Counted from the first letter of the stretch, positions 1 through 9,965 are shown. The stretch is 55,722 bases of DNA from Companilactobacillus baiquanensis (GCF_003946605.1 NZ_RHOQ01000010.1:1-55722), one strand, 5' to 3'. Notes: generated by a model not told the origin, from the sequence alone. Numbers and translations are program-made.

Positions 1-77
1 CATTTATCTGGGCTATGTGTGGTGAGAACCAAACATATGATGATATGGATGCAGTTGCAATGGACGAATTAAGATAA
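1..77 (+). CDS. kduI: 5-keto-4-deoxyuronate isomerase, 3' end only
   Basis: Only the last 24 codons are inside the window, read in frame from base 3 to a TAA at 75-77. The C-terminal residues FIWAMCGENQTYDDMD followed by AVAMDELR resemble the conserved KduI C-terminus (a WGM-GENQ-DDMD-VA--DLR pattern). KduI isomerises 5-dehydro-4-deoxy-D-glucuronate from pectin or glycosaminoglycan lyase products to 3-deoxy-D-glycero-2,5-hexodiulosonate. The next gene encodes the reductase for that product, which supports the call. The two genes are 32 bp apart and probably co-transcribed. Confidence 0.8.
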   Translation, partial: FIWAMCGENQTYDDMDAVAMDELR

Positions 78-109
78 TAAAAAAACTTATAAAAAGAGGG
101 GCAATAACA

Positions 110-925
110 ATGGCACAATCACCAGAAGAAATTAAGAAAAATGAAGAAGCTTTAGATCAATTCAAAATGAACTTTTTTGACTTAACAGGAAAAGTTGCTG
201 TTATCACAGGTGGTAACACAGGTTTAGGACAAGGATATGCTGTTGCTTTAGCTGAAGCTGGAGCTGACATCTTTATCCCTACATTCGGTACAGCAGAATG
301 GGACGAAACACGTAGCATGATCGAAAAACGTGGACGCAAAGTTGAATTTGCTGATGTTGATTTAACAAAAGAAGGCGTTCCTGAAGAAGTTGTTCAAAAG
401 GTTATCGATACATTTGGACACATTGATATTTTGATCAATAATGCTGGTATGATCCGTCGTAACCCATTACTTGAATCAAAAGATTCAGATTGGGATCAAG
501 TTATCAATATCAACTTGAATGCTGTATACCATATGTCAATGGCTGCTGCTAAAGAAATGGCAAAGCAAAAATCAGGTAAGATCATTAATATCGGTTCAAT
601 GTTGTCATTCCAAGGTGGAAAATTCATTCCTTCATATACAGCATCAAAACACGGTGTTGCAGGTCTAACAAAGTCATTTGCTAGTGAATTAGGCGCATAC
701 AATATCCAAGTTAACGCTATTGCACCAGGTTACATTAAGACAGCTAATACAGCACCTATTCGTGCTGACAAAGCTCGTAACCAAGAAATTCTTGATAGAA
801 TTCCTGCTGGACACTGGGCAGAACCATCAGAATTGATGGGCGTTGCAGTATTCTTAGCAAGTAAAGCTTCAAACTACGTAAGTGGTCACATCTTAGCAGT
901 TGATGGTGGTTACTTAGTTCGTTAA
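110..925 (+). CDS. kduD: 2-dehydro-3-deoxy-D-gluconate 5-dehydrogenase (KduD), SDR family
   Basis: A classical short-chain dehydrogenase/reductase of 271 aa. The Rossmann motif TGGNTGLGQG lies near residue 33, NNAG near residue 110, and the catalytic Ser (INIGSML) is followed by YTASK, the Tyr-x-x-x-Lys pair. KduD reduces 3-deoxy-D-glycero-2,5-hexodiulosonate with NAD(P)H to 2-dehydro-3-deoxy-D-gluconate, the step after KduI, and the gene directly follows the kduI end. The ATG is preceded by AGAGGGG at good spacing. SDR enzymes are easily misassigned by sequence alone, but the kduI neighbour makes KduD the best call; gluconate 5-dehydrogenase is the alternative. Confidence 0.88.
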   Translation: MAQSPEEIKKNEEALDQFKMNFFDLTGKVAVITGGNTGLGQGYAVALAEAGADIFIPTFGTAEWDETRSMIEKRGRKVEFADVDLTKEGVPEEVVQKVIDTFGHIDILINNAGMIRRNPLLESKDSDWDQVININLNAVYHMSMAAAKEMAKQKSGKIINIGSMLSFQGGKFIPSYTASKHGVAGLTKSFASELGAYNIQVNAIAPGYIKTANTAPIRADKARNQEILDRIPAGHWAEPSELMGVAVFLASKASNYVSGHILAVDGGYLVR

Positions 926-932
926 TTAAATC

Positions 933-961
933 CTTTTAAAGATATGCGGATTCTTTAAAAG
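933..961. repeat. 10-bp perfect inverted repeat downstream of kduD
   Basis: CTTTTAAAGA at 933-942 and TCTTTAAAAG at 952-961 are perfect inverted copies around a 9-nt loop. No T-run follows, so it is not a standard intrinsic terminator; it could stabilise the 3' end of the kdu mRNA. An alternative AATCC/GGATT pairing (929-933 with 948-952) overlaps it. Confidence 0.5.
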
Positions 962-986
962 CTTCAAAAATATCATCCAAAAATAC

Positions 987-1020
987 AAAAAAGAGTGATG
1001 CCTTAGGCACCACTCTTTTT
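987..1020. terminator. bidirectional intrinsic terminator, kduD / acyltransferase
   Basis: The arms AAAAAGAGTGATGCC and GGCACCACTCTTTTT surround a TTA loop, with A-runs and T-runs on both sides, so the hairpin can stop transcription from either direction. The stop codon of the minus-strand acyltransferase (1003-1005) sits in the loop. Confidence 0.85.
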
Positions 1021-2073
1021 GATTTTGTTCCAAATAATATGGAAAAAATAGGCAGAACTAAATGATAATATCCAAGTTATTAAGTAGCAGGTTATTATTC
1101 CCAACAAAGGATTGACAAAAATAATATTTCTTCCGCCAAACATCCAAATTACTTGTAACCAAAAAACATTTGAAAGATACGCTCTGTATGCATAAGTTGA
1201 TAAGAAATGAACCAGTGGTAGATATTTTGAAGGATCATTTATCTGCTTAATAGCAAAAGCCATTATTAATCCAATTACGATCAAGGAATAAAGGGTCATT
1301 GATGGTTTGTAGTATGGTGCATTGGTTAATTTAATCGGGAATCCATAAGCAAATAATTCTCGATTTGTCCAAGTAAAGATAGCAATAAAGCTAAGAATTA
1401 AAAATGGCCAAACTCGCTTCATGATAAGTTCTAGTTTAGTACGTTTTACCCAGGCTAGGGTGCCAAATATTCCATAAATTATAAAACTGATAAAAATTCG
1501 GTCGAACAAATACCAATCTTGTTCATGAACGCCATGAAAGACATTTAAATCATAAAAATAAATCCAAAGAAAATAACCTACAAAAGTAAGTGCGAGTATT
1601 AAGAATGTGTAATTTCTATGTTGTTCAATGAATTTTGCTAGAAACCAAAACAAGGGCATGAGGAAAATAAATTGTAGCATCATTGTGTTATACCAGAGAT
1701 GTGGTGCAGCATTACCATTAATAAATTGCCAAATAAAACTTCCTATATTATGGTAGGAGTTTACTTGCTGCAGTCTAGGAAAAACCAATAGATAGATCAA
1801 TGTCCACAAAATAGTGGGAACAAACAGACTGGACCATTGCCTTTTCAAATAAGGTAGATAAACTCTATCAGTATTTCTAGTAGTTGAGTATAGTATTCCG
1901 AAAATAAATACAGGAGCAGTAAACTTCACTAGATTGTATAAGAGTCCAATTATGATCTGATAATTTTGACTAGGATCGGTTTTTAGAGCAAAACTAAGAA
2001 CCGTTTGCATCATGACCGCGGTACAGGCAAAGACCTTCATAAAGTCTCCGATATCAGTTTTTGTTTCTTTCAA
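1003..2073 (-). CDS. membrane acyltransferase, acyltransferase-3 (OafA/WecH-like) family
   Basis: About 356 aa with roughly ten hydrophobic helices and the overall pattern of acyltransferase-3 proteins, which O-acetylate polysaccharides, teichoic acids or small cell-surface molecules at the membrane. The substrate cannot be told from sequence. The frame is open to a GTG at 2082, but the Shine-Dalgarno-like AGTAGG (2082-2087, minus strand) overlaps that codon, so the TTG at 2073, eight bases downstream of it, is the better start. It lies downstream of the tRNA-Arg gene on the same strand, with the tRNA terminator ending only about 20 nt before this start, leaving little room for its own promoter (a TATTAT at 2095-2100 is possible). 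It is probably cell-envelope related. Confidence 0.7.
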   Translation of the reverse strand: MKETKTDIGDFMKVFACTAVMMQTVLSFALKTDPSQNYQIIIGLLYNLVKFTAPVFIFGILYSTTRNTDRVYLPYLKRQWSSLFVPTILWTLIYLLVFPRLQQVNSYHNIGSFIWQFINGNAAPHLWYNTMMLQFIFLMPLFWFLAKFIEQHRNYTFLILALTFVGYFLWIYFYDLNVFHGVHEQDWYLFDRIFISFIIYGIFGTLAWVKRTKLELIMKRVWPFLILSFIAIFTWTNRELFAYGFPIKLTNAPYYKPSMTLYSLIVIGLIMAFAIKQINDPSKYLPLVHFLSTYAYRAYLSNVFWLQVIWMFGGRNIIFVNPLLGIITCYLITWILSFSSAYFFHIIWNKIKKSGA

Positions 2074-2091
2074 AAGCAACACCTACTTAAA

Positions 2092-2129
2092 AAAATAATA
2101 AAAAGCCAAAACTTAATTAAAGTTTTGAC
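2092..2129 (-). terminator. intrinsic terminator after tRNA-Arg
   Basis: Read on the minus strand, a 10-bp stem (GTCAAAACTT with AAGTTTTGGC, one G-U pair, loop TAATT, bases 2129-2105) is followed by a long T-rich run. It lies about 30 nt beyond the tRNA 3' end. Confidence 0.8.
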
Positions 2130-2157
2130 CTTGTTTCTACTACTATAAGGTACCTTA

Positions 2158-2229
2158 TGCGCCATGCGGGAGTCGAACCCGCATCCCAGGAACCGGAATC
2201 CTATGTGCTATCCATTACACTAACAGCGC
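2158..2229 (-). tRNA. tRNA-Arg (anticodon CCG)
   Basis: The minus strand folds as a full cloverleaf of 72 nt. The acceptor stem is GCGCTGT/ATGGCGC, the D-stem GTGT/GCAC, the anticodon stem TAGGA/TCCTG with loop TTCCGGT, and the T-arm GCGGG-TTCGACT-CCCGC. The anticodon CCG (2194-2196 on the plus strand) decodes CGG (Arg). The discriminator base is A and CCA is not encoded. CGG is a rare codon in genomes of this composition. Confidence 0.95.
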
Positions 2230-2239
2230 ATACTATAAT

Positions 2240-2267
2240 ATTATCTCATTAATCATAAAAAAGTAAA
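2240..2267 (-). promoter_or_regulatory. likely promoter of tRNA-Arg
   Basis: On the minus strand a TTTACT -35 (2267-2262) and a GATAAT -10 (2245-2240) are separated by 16 bp. This places the transcript start a few bases before the tRNA 5' end at 2229. Confidence 0.5.
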
Positions 2268-2311
2268 TTGCAAAGAAAGCGTAATCATTGGATTTTTTTG
2301 GAGCTTAACTC

Positions 2312-2339
2312 TTGAAAAAATTATAATACCGTATATAAT
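2312..2339 (+). promoter_or_regulatory. sigma-A promoter of the glycolytic operon
   Basis: TTGAAA (2312-2317) and a perfect TATAAT (2334-2339) are separated by 16 bp. The predicted start near 2346 lies upstream of the CggR operator, as in the Bacillus cggR-gapA operon. Confidence 0.75.
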
Positions 2340-2356
2340 AATCAGTGTGCTTAAGA

Positions 2357-2390
2357 GATGACTTTAGTCATCCGGGCTTTTATTTTTTAA
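2357..2390 (+). promoter_or_regulatory. leader hairpin with U-rich tail upstream of cggR
   Basis: Just inside the predicted transcript, GATGAC (2357-2362) pairs with GTCATC (2367-2372) around TTTA, followed by CGGGC and a TTTTATTTTTT run. It looks like a weak attenuator or 5' stabilising hairpin. A 10-codon frame, ATG 2358 to TAA 2390 (MTLVIRAFIF), overlaps it exactly, but it has no good ribosome binding site. Confidence 0.4.
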
Positions 2391-2395
2391 GTACA

Positions 2396-2431
2396 TGGGT
2401 CGTAAATAGACATACAGGGACAGAAAAAGTC
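2396..2431 (+). promoter_or_regulatory. CggR operator (two direct repeats)
   Basis: TGGGTC-N6-AGAC (2396-2411), a 4-bp gap, then AGGGAC-N6-AGTC (2416-2431). This reproduces the architecture known for Bacillus subtilis CggR (CGGGAC-N6-TGTC-N4, repeated). It lies between the promoter and cggR, so binding would block elongation, and fructose-1,6-bisphosphate would be expected to relieve it. Confidence 0.8.
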
Positions 2432-2447
2432 CCATGGAGTATATCAA

Positions 2448-3494
2448 ATGACTAATAATGAAGATTTAGAATTGCTTGATCTAATTGCTCCAGACTTCAT
2501 TAAGACTCTGGAAAAGCGATTTAAAATTCTTCAGAGTATTTCATTAATGGAACCTGTTGGGCGTAGAGTTTTAGCCGATGACCTAGATGTGACCGAACGA
2601 AGTTTGAGAACAGAAACCGATTTATTAAGGAATCAAGGATTGATCGTTTCCTCTAAATCAGGTATGTCCTTAACCGAAAAGGGAAGACACGTTGCAAGTG
2701 AACTTGGAAAAGTTCTGGCGGGTTATCAAGGAACTGCATTAATAGAAAAGAAGTTAAGTCAAAAACTTGGAATCGCACGTTGCATTGTTTTACCAGGTAA
2801 TGCTGATAAGCAACATGGAGTAATCGATTCGTTTGGAAGAAGACTTAACCAATTGCTTGGTTCGATTTTACCTGAAGGAAAAAGTATTGTTTCCGTAACA
2901 GGTGGTACTACCATGGCACGAGTTGCTCAAAATCTATCATCTAATTTATCAAAAAATCGTAAGTTGCTGTTTTTACCAGCACGTGGCGGTTTGGGTGAGT
3001 CAGTGATGATTCAGGCAAATAGTGTTTGTGCCGAAATGGCATTAAAAACTCATGGTCAGTATCGAGCACTTTATCTTCCAGAAGATATCAGTGCTGAAAG
3101 TTTTGAATCATTGCAAAAAGAGTCTTCAATTAAGTCGGTTCTTGATTTAATATATAAGAGCAATGTTGTTATTCACAGCATTGGCACGGCAAGTATTATG
3201 GCTGATCGAAGAAATTTATCTCCTGAGGAGAAGATGAATGTTTTAGACAGTAATGCTGTATCAGAGGCATTCGGTGATTTCTTTGATCAAAGAGGAAGAC
3301 TTGTCTATAAGGTACCTAGGATTGGACTTCATGTCCGGGACCTTGATAAAATAAAATATGTGATAGCGATTGCGGGCGGTCAAAAAAAGGCTGATGCGAT
3401 TAAATCATATATGAACAATGCACCAACTCATACTGTATTAATAACAGATGAGGGTGCCTCAGAGTTGATTTTAAGGGATAACCCTTTAAAATAA
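2448..3494 (+). CDS. cggR: central glycolytic genes regulator CggR (SorC/DeoR-type repressor)
   Basis: A 348-aa protein with an N-terminal winged-helix DNA-binding region (about residues 25-85, with VLADDLDVTERSLRTETDLL as recognition segment) and a C-terminal sugar-binding domain carrying the phosphate-loop signature VTGGTTMARVA. CggR represses the lower-glycolysis operon and is released by fructose-1,6-bisphosphate. It is first in the operon, 36 bp before gapA, and its own operator sits just upstream at 2396-2431, so it should be autoregulated. The ATG at 2448 has a GGAG at 2436-2439. Length and neighbours match the family. Confidence 0.95.
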   Translation: MTNNEDLELLDLIAPDFIKTLEKRFKILQSISLMEPVGRRVLADDLDVTERSLRTETDLLRNQGLIVSSKSGMSLTEKGRHVASELGKVLAGYQGTALIEKKLSQKLGIARCIVLPGNADKQHGVIDSFGRRLNQLLGSILPEGKSIVSVTGGTTMARVAQNLSSNLSKNRKLLFLPARGGLGESVMIQANSVCAEMALKTHGQYRALYLPEDISAESFESLQKESSIKSVLDLIYKSNVVIHSIGTASIMADRRNLSPEEKMNVLDSNAVSEAFGDFFDQRGRLVYKVPRIGLHVRDLDKIKYVIAIAGGQKKADAIKSYMNNAPTHTVLITDEGASELILRDNPLK

Positions 3495-3529
3495 TATTAG
3501 TTTTAATTTCCTGAAGGAGGAATTTTTGT

Positions 3530-4546
3530 ATGACTACAAAAGTTGGTATTAATGGATTTGGACGTATTGGTCGTTTGGCATTCCGTCGTATTGCTGCAAT
3601 CGACACAGATTTGGAAGTTGTTGCAATCAACGATTTGACATCACCTGCAATGCTTGCACACCTATTAAAATATGATACAGCCCATGGTAACTTTAAGGCT
3701 GATTCAATCAGTGCTACAGAAAATGCTATCATCGTTGATGGTAAGACAATCCCTGTTTATGCTGAAATGAACGCTGCAGACCTTAAATGGGTTGCAAATG
3801 ACGGTGTTGACATCGTTCTTGAATGTACTGGTTTCTACACATCATCAGAAAAGGCACAAGCTCATATCGATGCTGGTGCAAAACGTGTATTGATCTCAGC
3901 TCCATCAGGTGACATGCCTACAGTTGTTTATGGTGTTAACGATGATATTCTTACAAATGACGTTAAGATCGCTTCAGCTGGTTCATGTACAACTAACTGT
4001 CTTGCACCATTAGCTAATGCCGTTAACAAAGAATTCGGTATCAAAGCTGGTACAATGACAACAATTCACGCATACACAGCTACACAAAAACTTCAAGATG
4101 GTCCAGAACGTAAAGGTAATGTTCGTGCTGCACGTGCTGCTGCTGCAAACATCATTCCTCATTCAACTGGTGCTGCTAAGGCTCTTGGTCTTGTTGTTCC
4201 TGAACTTAAAGGTAAGCTTGATGGACATGCACAACGTGTTCCAGTTATCACAGGTTCAGTTACAGAATTAGTTGCAACTCTTGACAAAGAAGTTACAGTT
4301 GACCAAGTTAATGCTGCTGTTAAGAAGTATACTGACAACAACCCTTCATTCGGTTACAACGATGATGAAATTGTTTCATCAGATATTATCGGTACTTCAT
4401 TCGGTTCAGTATTTGACCCAACACAAACACAAATCGTTGGTTCAGGTGACGCCCAAGTTGTAAAGACTGTTGCTTGGTATGACAACGAATCAGGATTTAC
4501 TGCACAAATGGTTCGTACACTTGAAAAATTTGCTACATTAAATTAA
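3530..4546 (+). CDS. gapA: glyceraldehyde-3-phosphate dehydrogenase, type I
   Basis: A 338-aa cytosolic enzyme that converts glyceraldehyde-3-phosphate, NAD+ and phosphate to 1,3-bisphosphoglycerate. The N-terminal NAD-binding motif [13 protein letters not shown] is present, as is the active-site motif [13 protein letters not shown] with catalytic Cys near residue 153; the C-terminal WYDNESGF block is intact. A strong GAAGGAGG precedes the ATG. Codon use is strongly biased, typical of a highly expressed gene. A terminator 50 bp after the stop probably reduces transcription into pgk, making gapA mRNA the more abundant. Confidence 0.97.
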   Translation: MTTKVGINGFGRIGRLAFRRIAAIDTDLEVVAINDLTSPAMLAHLLKYDTAHGNFKADSISATENAIIVDGKTIPVYAEMNAADLKWVANDGVDIVLECTGFYTSSEKAQAHIDAGAKRVLISAPSGDMPTVVYGVNDDILTNDVKIASAGSCTTNCLAPLANAVNKEFGIKAGTMTTIHAYTATQKLQDGPERKGNVRAARAAAANIIPHSTGAAKALGLVVPELKGKLDGHAQRVPVITGSVTELVATLDKEVTVDQVNAAVKKYTDNNPSFGYNDDEIVSSDIIGTSFGSVFDPTQTQIVGSGDAQVVKTVAWYDNESGFTAQMVRTLEKFATLN

Positions 4547-4593
4547 TTATTTAGTTTTAGCAAACAAACAGACTAATTTAGTGATTTAAATTG

Positions 4594-4627
4594 GCGGAGG
4601 GAGGTAAACTCCTTCCGCTATTTTTTT
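4594..4627 (+). terminator. internal terminator between gapA and pgk
   Basis: A ten-pair stem GCGGAGGGAG/CTCCTTCCGC with loop GTAAA is followed by TATTTTTTT. It lies inside the glycolytic operon, and no strong promoter is evident in the 25 bp before pgk, so partial read-through is likely and would lower expression of the distal genes. Confidence 0.8.
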
Positions 4628-4652
4628 AAGATAATTATTTGGAGGATTTATA

Positions 4653-5867
4653 ATGGCCAAACTTATTGTTTCTGACGTTGATGTAAAAGACAAAAAGGTC
4701 TTAATGCGTGTAGATTTCAATGTTCCAATCAAAGATGGTGTTGTCGGAGATACAAACCGTATCGTTGCCGCAATTCCAACAATCAAATATGTAGCTGAAC
4801 AAGGTGGTAAGGTTATCTTACTTTCTCACTTGGGTAGAATTAAGAGTGACGAAGATAAAAAGGCTTTGTCATTGAAGCCAGTTGCTGAAAAGTTACAAGA
4901 ATTAAGTGGACTATCAGTTAAGTTCGTACCAACTAACGAAGGTAAAGAACTTGAGGATGCTATCAACGAACTAAATGATGGTGACATTCTTTTGATGGAA
5001 AACACTCGTTTCCAAGATATCGATAATGACTTTGGTAAACGTGAAAGTAAAAATGATCCAAAACTTGGTGAATACTGGGCATCACTTGGTGATGTATTTA
5101 TCAACGATGCTTTTGGTACAGCTCACAGAAGCCATGCCTCAAACGTTGGTATCTCAACAGCTATGAAAGCTGCTGGCAAACCAGTTGCTGCTGGTTACTT
5201 AATGGAAAAAGAAATCAAATTCTTAGGTAATGCCGTTGATAATCCTGTACACCCATTCGTAACAATTCTTGGTGGTGCAAAGGTTTCAGATAAAATCGGT
5301 GTTATCGAACACTTGATTCCAAAATCAGATCACATCATTATCGGTGGTGGTATGGCATACACATTCTTAGCCGCTCAAGGCCACAAGATTGGTAAGTCAT
5401 TGTTCGAAGAAGACAAAGTTGAACTTGCTAAAGACCTCCTTCAAAAAGCAGGCGACAAGATCGTTCTTCCAGTAGACCACATCGTTGCAAAAGAATTCTC
5501 AAATGATGCTGATGCTACAACTACTGATGGTGTAGATATTCCTGATGACCAAATGGCACTTGATATTGGACCTAAGTCAATTGCATTGTTCAAAGATACT
5601 TTGAAGGGTGCTAAGACTGTTGTATGGAATGGACCTATGGGTGCATTCGAAATGAGCAAGTTTGCTGAAGGTACACTAGAAGTTGGACGTGCACTTGGTG
5701 AATTATCAGATGCTACTACAATTGTTGGTGGTGGTGATTCAACTGCTGCTGCTAAGAGTCTTGGTATTGCTGATAAACTAACACACATCTCAACTGGTGG
5801 TGGTGCTTCACTTGAATATCTAGAAGGTAAAGTATTACCTGGTATTGATTCAATTTCTGACAAATAA
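4653..5867 (+). CDS. pgk: phosphoglycerate kinase
   Basis: A 404-aa two-domain kinase that transfers the acyl phosphate of 1,3-bisphosphoglycerate to ADP. Seen are the N-terminal [10 protein letters not shown] motif (substrate-binding Asp and Asn), LLSHLGR, the hinge region [10 protein letters not shown], and the nucleotide-binding WNGPMGAFE and [14 protein letters not shown] segments. Length is normal for the bacterial enzyme. GGAGG precedes the ATG at suitable spacing. It is third in the operon, after an attenuating terminator, and 19 bp ahead of tpiA. Confidence 0.97.
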   Translation: MAKLIVSDVDVKDKKVLMRVDFNVPIKDGVVGDTNRIVAAIPTIKYVAEQGGKVILLSHLGRIKSDEDKKALSLKPVAEKLQELSGLSVKFVPTNEGKELEDAINELNDGDILLMENTRFQDIDNDFGKRESKNDPKLGEYWASLGDVFINDAFGTAHRSHASNVGISTAMKAAGKPVAAGYLMEKEIKFLGNAVDNPVHPFVTILGGAKVSDKIGVIEHLIPKSDHIIIGGGMAYTFLAAQGHKIGKSLFEEDKVELAKDLLQKAGDKIVLPVDHIVAKEFSNDADATTTDGVDIPDDQMALDIGPKSIALFKDTLKGAKTVVWNGPMGAFEMSKFAEGTLEVGRALGELSDATTIVGGGDSTAAAKSLGIADKLTHISTGGGASLEYLEGKVLPGIDSISDK

Positions 5868-5886
5868 TTTAAGGAGAATTTAATTT

Positions 5887-6639
5887 ATGCGTACACCTAT
5901 TATTGCGGGTAACTGGAAGATGAATAAAAATCCTCAAGAAACCCAAGAATTTCTAGAAGCTATCAAAGGCAAGTTGCCAGAATCTGGCGTAGAAGCTATT
6001 ATTGGTGCTCCTGCTATTGACTTAAACGCTCTTACATGGTTCTCAAAAGATGAACCATTGAAGACAGCTGCTGAAAACTGCTACTTTGAAGATGCCGGTG
6101 CATTTACTGGTGAAACTTCACCAAAGGCTCTTTCAGATATGGGTCTTGACTATGTAATTATTGGTCACTCAGAAAGACGTCAATACTTCGGTGAGACTGA
6201 CGAAGATATTAACAAGAAGGCACATGCTATTCTTAAAAATAACATGCTACCAATCATCTGCTGTGGTGAAACTCTAGAACAACGTGAAGCCGGCAAAGCT
6301 GAAGAATGGGTAACTGGTCAAATTGAAAATGCTGTTAAAGGCATTTCAGCTGACGATTTAGCTAAATCAGTTATTGCTTACGAACCAATCTGGGCTATCG
6401 GTACTGGTAAGACTGCTACTGCTGATCAAGCACAAGAAATGGTTCATGTGATCCGTGAAAAGATTGCTAGTTTGTATGATGCTGACACTGCTGATAAAGT
6501 ACGTATTCTTTACGGTGGTTCAGTTAAACCTGCAAATGTTAAAGAATTAATGTCTAAAGAAGATATTGATGGTGGACTTGTTGGTGGTGCATCAATGGAT
6601 CCTGAATCATTCTTAGCATTAGTTAATTTTCAAAAATAA
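5887..6639 (+). CDS. tpiA: triosephosphate isomerase
   Basis: A 250-aa TIM-barrel enzyme that interconverts dihydroxyacetone phosphate and glyceraldehyde-3-phosphate. Catalytic elements are visible: GNWKMNK with the active-site Lys near residue 12, IIGHSERR with the electrophilic His, and [12 protein letters not shown] with the catalytic Glu followed by the phosphate loop, then the LYGGSVKP and [10 protein letters not shown] phosphate-binding loops. AAGGAG precedes the ATG. It lies between pgk and eno, with 82 bp before eno. The usual gpmI gene is absent from this operon, as is common in lactobacilli. Confidence 0.97.
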   Translation: MRTPIIAGNWKMNKNPQETQEFLEAIKGKLPESGVEAIIGAPAIDLNALTWFSKDEPLKTAAENCYFEDAGAFTGETSPKALSDMGLDYVIIGHSERRQYFGETDEDINKKAHAILKNNMLPIICCGETLEQREAGKAEEWVTGQIENAVKGISADDLAKSVIAYEPIWAIGTGKTATADQAQEMVHVIREKIASLYDADTADKVRILYGGSVKPANVKELMSKEDIDGGLVGGASMDPESFLALVNFQK

Positions 6640-6718
6640 TAACTAAATAAGATATTTATTTTGATTCATAAAAAGGTTAAAATTAGCCTGTATTTAAAAT
6701 CATAAAGGAGATTTTTAA

Positions 6719-8023
<1,305 letters not shown>

Positions 8024-8033
8024 TTGATTCAAT

Positions 8034-8064
8034 AAAGACCGTCTTTGGACGGTCTTTTTTTTTT
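8034..8064 (+). terminator. terminator of the glycolytic operon
   Basis: AAAGACCGTC and GACGGTCTTT form a perfect ten-pair stem around TTTG, followed by a run of more than eight T. It begins 10 bp after the eno stop. Confidence 0.92.
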
Positions 8065-8105
8065 CGTAAATTTTGGGTTATAATTTTAATCACGGGGTGA
8101 AATTT

Positions 8106-9635
8106 ATGAAAATCTTAGTAGCAGACAACGATAAAGTTAAATTGACCTTAGGCGGGATAATTGTAGGGATATTTACCGGTATCACGGTTAGTGCCTTTCG
8201 CTGGTCAATAGCAAATTTGTTGACTATTTTTCAAGGTGCATATAAAGCCGCCAGATCCAATTTAATTCTTATCTTGGCATTATTGGTTTTATTAGTTGCT
8301 GTGGGTATATTTGTTAGTAAACTTTTAAAAAGTGAACCTAATATTTCAGGTTCAGGTATTCCACAAGTTGAGGCCCAGTTGGCTGGAGAAATGGAATTGA
8401 GTTGGTGGTCGATTTTGTGGAAAAAGTTTGTTGGTGGAATCGTAAGTATTGGTCCAGGACTTTTTCTTGGTCGTGAAGGACCATCGATCCAACTTGGTGC
8501 GGCAATTGGACAAGGTTATAGTGAAATAACCCATGAAAGTGGAGCTTTTCGCAGAGTATTGATCGCTAGTGGAGCTACTGGTGGTTTGGCGGCAGCTTTT
8601 AATGCACCAATTGCAGGATCAATGTTTGTTTTGGAAGAGGTTTATCATAATTTTTCACCATTAGTTTGGGTAACATCTTTAGCAAGCGCAGTAAGCTCCA
8701 ATTTAATTGCGTTATACGTCTTTGGACTTAAGCCTGTTTTAGATGTCCCATATAAGTTCAGTATGCCAATTGGAGATTATTGGCATCTAATTATATTAGG
8801 AATAATTTTAGGGCTGTTAGGGAGGCTGTATCAAGTCGTCTTGCTATCAATGCCAAAGTTATATGCGATAACTAGAATACCTAGAAATTTACAAGGATTG
8901 ATCCCCTTGATTTTGATTGTTCCCGTAGGTATGAGTTTTCCGATGTTTATCGGTGGTGGTAATGGCATAATTATTAGTCTTACTAACTTAGGAACTAGTT
9001 TGACTCTTTTAATTGGTTTGTTTTTATTACGATTTATTTTTTCGATGATTTCGTACGGATCAGGGTTGCCCGGTGGTATTTTCTTACCGATCTTGAACTT
9101 AGGGGCAATCATTGGAGCCGTTTATGCGGTTTCTATGCACAATTTAGGATTATTACCGTTGGCATTTGAAAGTAATTTGATCATCTTTGCGATGGCTGGT
9201 TATTTTGCTTGTATTGGTAAAGCACCTTTTACAGCTATTATTTTAGTTACAGAAATGGTTGGTTCATTAAAGCATCTCATGCCTTTGGCAGTTATTTCTT
9301 TAATTGCTTATTTGGTAGTTGATTTATTAAATGGTGCACCAATTTATGAAGCACTAAAAGAACGTTTGAATATCAATGAGAAATTCTTGAACAAAGCTAG
9401 CAAGTTTAATGATCGTTTAGAAATTTCTGTTTTTGAAGGAAGTCCTATTGAAGGTGAATATATTCGAGATATTCCATTCCCCAAAGATATTTTGATCGTG
9501 GCTATTTATCGTGGAGAAAGTCAGATAATACCTCGTGGTGATACTGTGATAAAGGCTGGCGATAGGTTAGTTACTATGGTTAACGCTGCTAAACGTGCTA
9601 AGATAAAGAGGATTCTTGAAGAGCTGATTAATTGA
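8106..9635 (+). CDS. ClC-family chloride transporter with C-terminal TrkA-C domain
   Basis: About 509 aa with around ten or more membrane segments and the ClC filter motifs in order: GSGIPQVEA, GREGPSIQLGA and GSGLPGGIF. The gating Glu is present in GREGP, and the intracellular proton Glu position appears present in FVLEEV, which points to an H+/Cl- exchanger rather than a channel. The last 75 residues look like a TrkA-C (RCK-C) regulatory domain. The frame is open upstream to a TTG at 8073, but that lies right after the eno terminator and lacks a ribosome site; the ATG at 8106 follows GGGGTGA. A TATAAT at 8079-8084 is a likely -10 element. Role: chloride or pH homeostasis, perhaps acid resistance. 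Confidence 0.9.
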   Translation: MKILVADNDKVKLTLGGIIVGIFTGITVSAFRWSIANLLTIFQGAYKAARSNLILILALLVLLVAVGIFVSKLLKSEPNISGSGIPQVEAQLAGEMELSWWSILWKKFVGGIVSIGPGLFLGREGPSIQLGAAIGQGYSEITHESGAFRRVLIASGATGGLAAAFNAPIAGSMFVLEEVYHNFSPLVWVTSLASAVSSNLIALYVFGLKPVLDVPYKFSMPIGDYWHLIILGIILGLLGRLYQVVLLSMPKLYAITRIPRNLQGLIPLILIVPVGMSFPMFIGGGNGIIISLTNLGTSLTLLIGLFLLRFIFSMISYGSGLPGGIFLPILNLGAIIGAVYAVSMHNLGLLPLAFESNLIIFAMAGYFACIGKAPFTAIILVTEMVGSLKHLMPLAVISLIAYLVVDLLNGAPIYEALKERLNINEKFLNKASKFNDRLEISVFEGSPIEGEYIRDIPFPKDILIVAIYRGESQIIPRGDTVIKAGDRLVTMVNAAKRAKIKRILEELIN

Positions 9636-9636
9636 A

Positions 9637-9665
9637 TTGACTAGAAATTTGACTGCAATTATGTT
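9637..9665 (+). promoter_or_regulatory. possible promoter of secG operon
   Basis: TTGACT (9637-9642) and TATGTT (9660-9665) are separated by 17 bp, about 55 bp before the secG start. Confidence 0.45.
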
Positions 9666-9719
9666 ATTGTTTTAGAAGTGATTTCAGCTTTAAACACCAT
9701 GAACGGAGGTTTTTATAAG

Positions 9720-9956
9720 GTGTATAACGTTATTGAAATAGCCTTAATTGTCGTTTCTATACTTATAATCATCGCGGTATTAATGCAACCTAGTAAGCAA
9801 CAAGATGCTTTGAATGCATTATCTGGTGGTGGTGGTGATTTATTCACTAAGCAAAAGAAACGTGGATTTGAAGCCGTAATGGTTAAGGTTACCTATGTTT
9901 TACTAGTGCTATTTTTTGTATTTTCATTAGTATTGGTATACTTGTCATCTCATTAA
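9720..9956 (+). CDS. secG: preprotein translocase subunit SecG
   Basis: A 78-aa protein with two hydrophobic helices (about residues 5-26 and 52-75) separated by a glycine-rich loop with LSGGGGDLFTKQKKRG, the SecG hallmark. It is a non-essential subunit of the SecYEG channel that aids SecA-driven export. The frame is open from 9678, but the GTG at 9720 has GGAGG about ten bases upstream and gives the normal family length. The downstream order esterase-rnr-smpB is the usual one in Bacilli. A strong terminator right after the stop may make most secG transcripts monocistronic. Confidence 0.93.
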   Translation: MYNVIEIALIVVSILIIIAVLMQPSKQQDALNALSGGGGDLFTKQKKRGFEAVMVKVTYVLLVLFFVFSLVLVYLSSH

Positions 9957-9965
9957 AAAACGTAT

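Noticed and set aside
5441..5863. Long antisense frames over pgk, eno and other glycolytic genes
   Set aside because: These arise from strong codon bias in highly expressed genes; they have no ribosome sites or recognisable domains.
8073..8105. Longer N-terminus for the ClC transporter starting at TTG 8073
   Set aside because: It begins just after the eno terminator, on top of a likely -10 box, with no ribosome site; ATG 8106 has GGGGTGA upstream.
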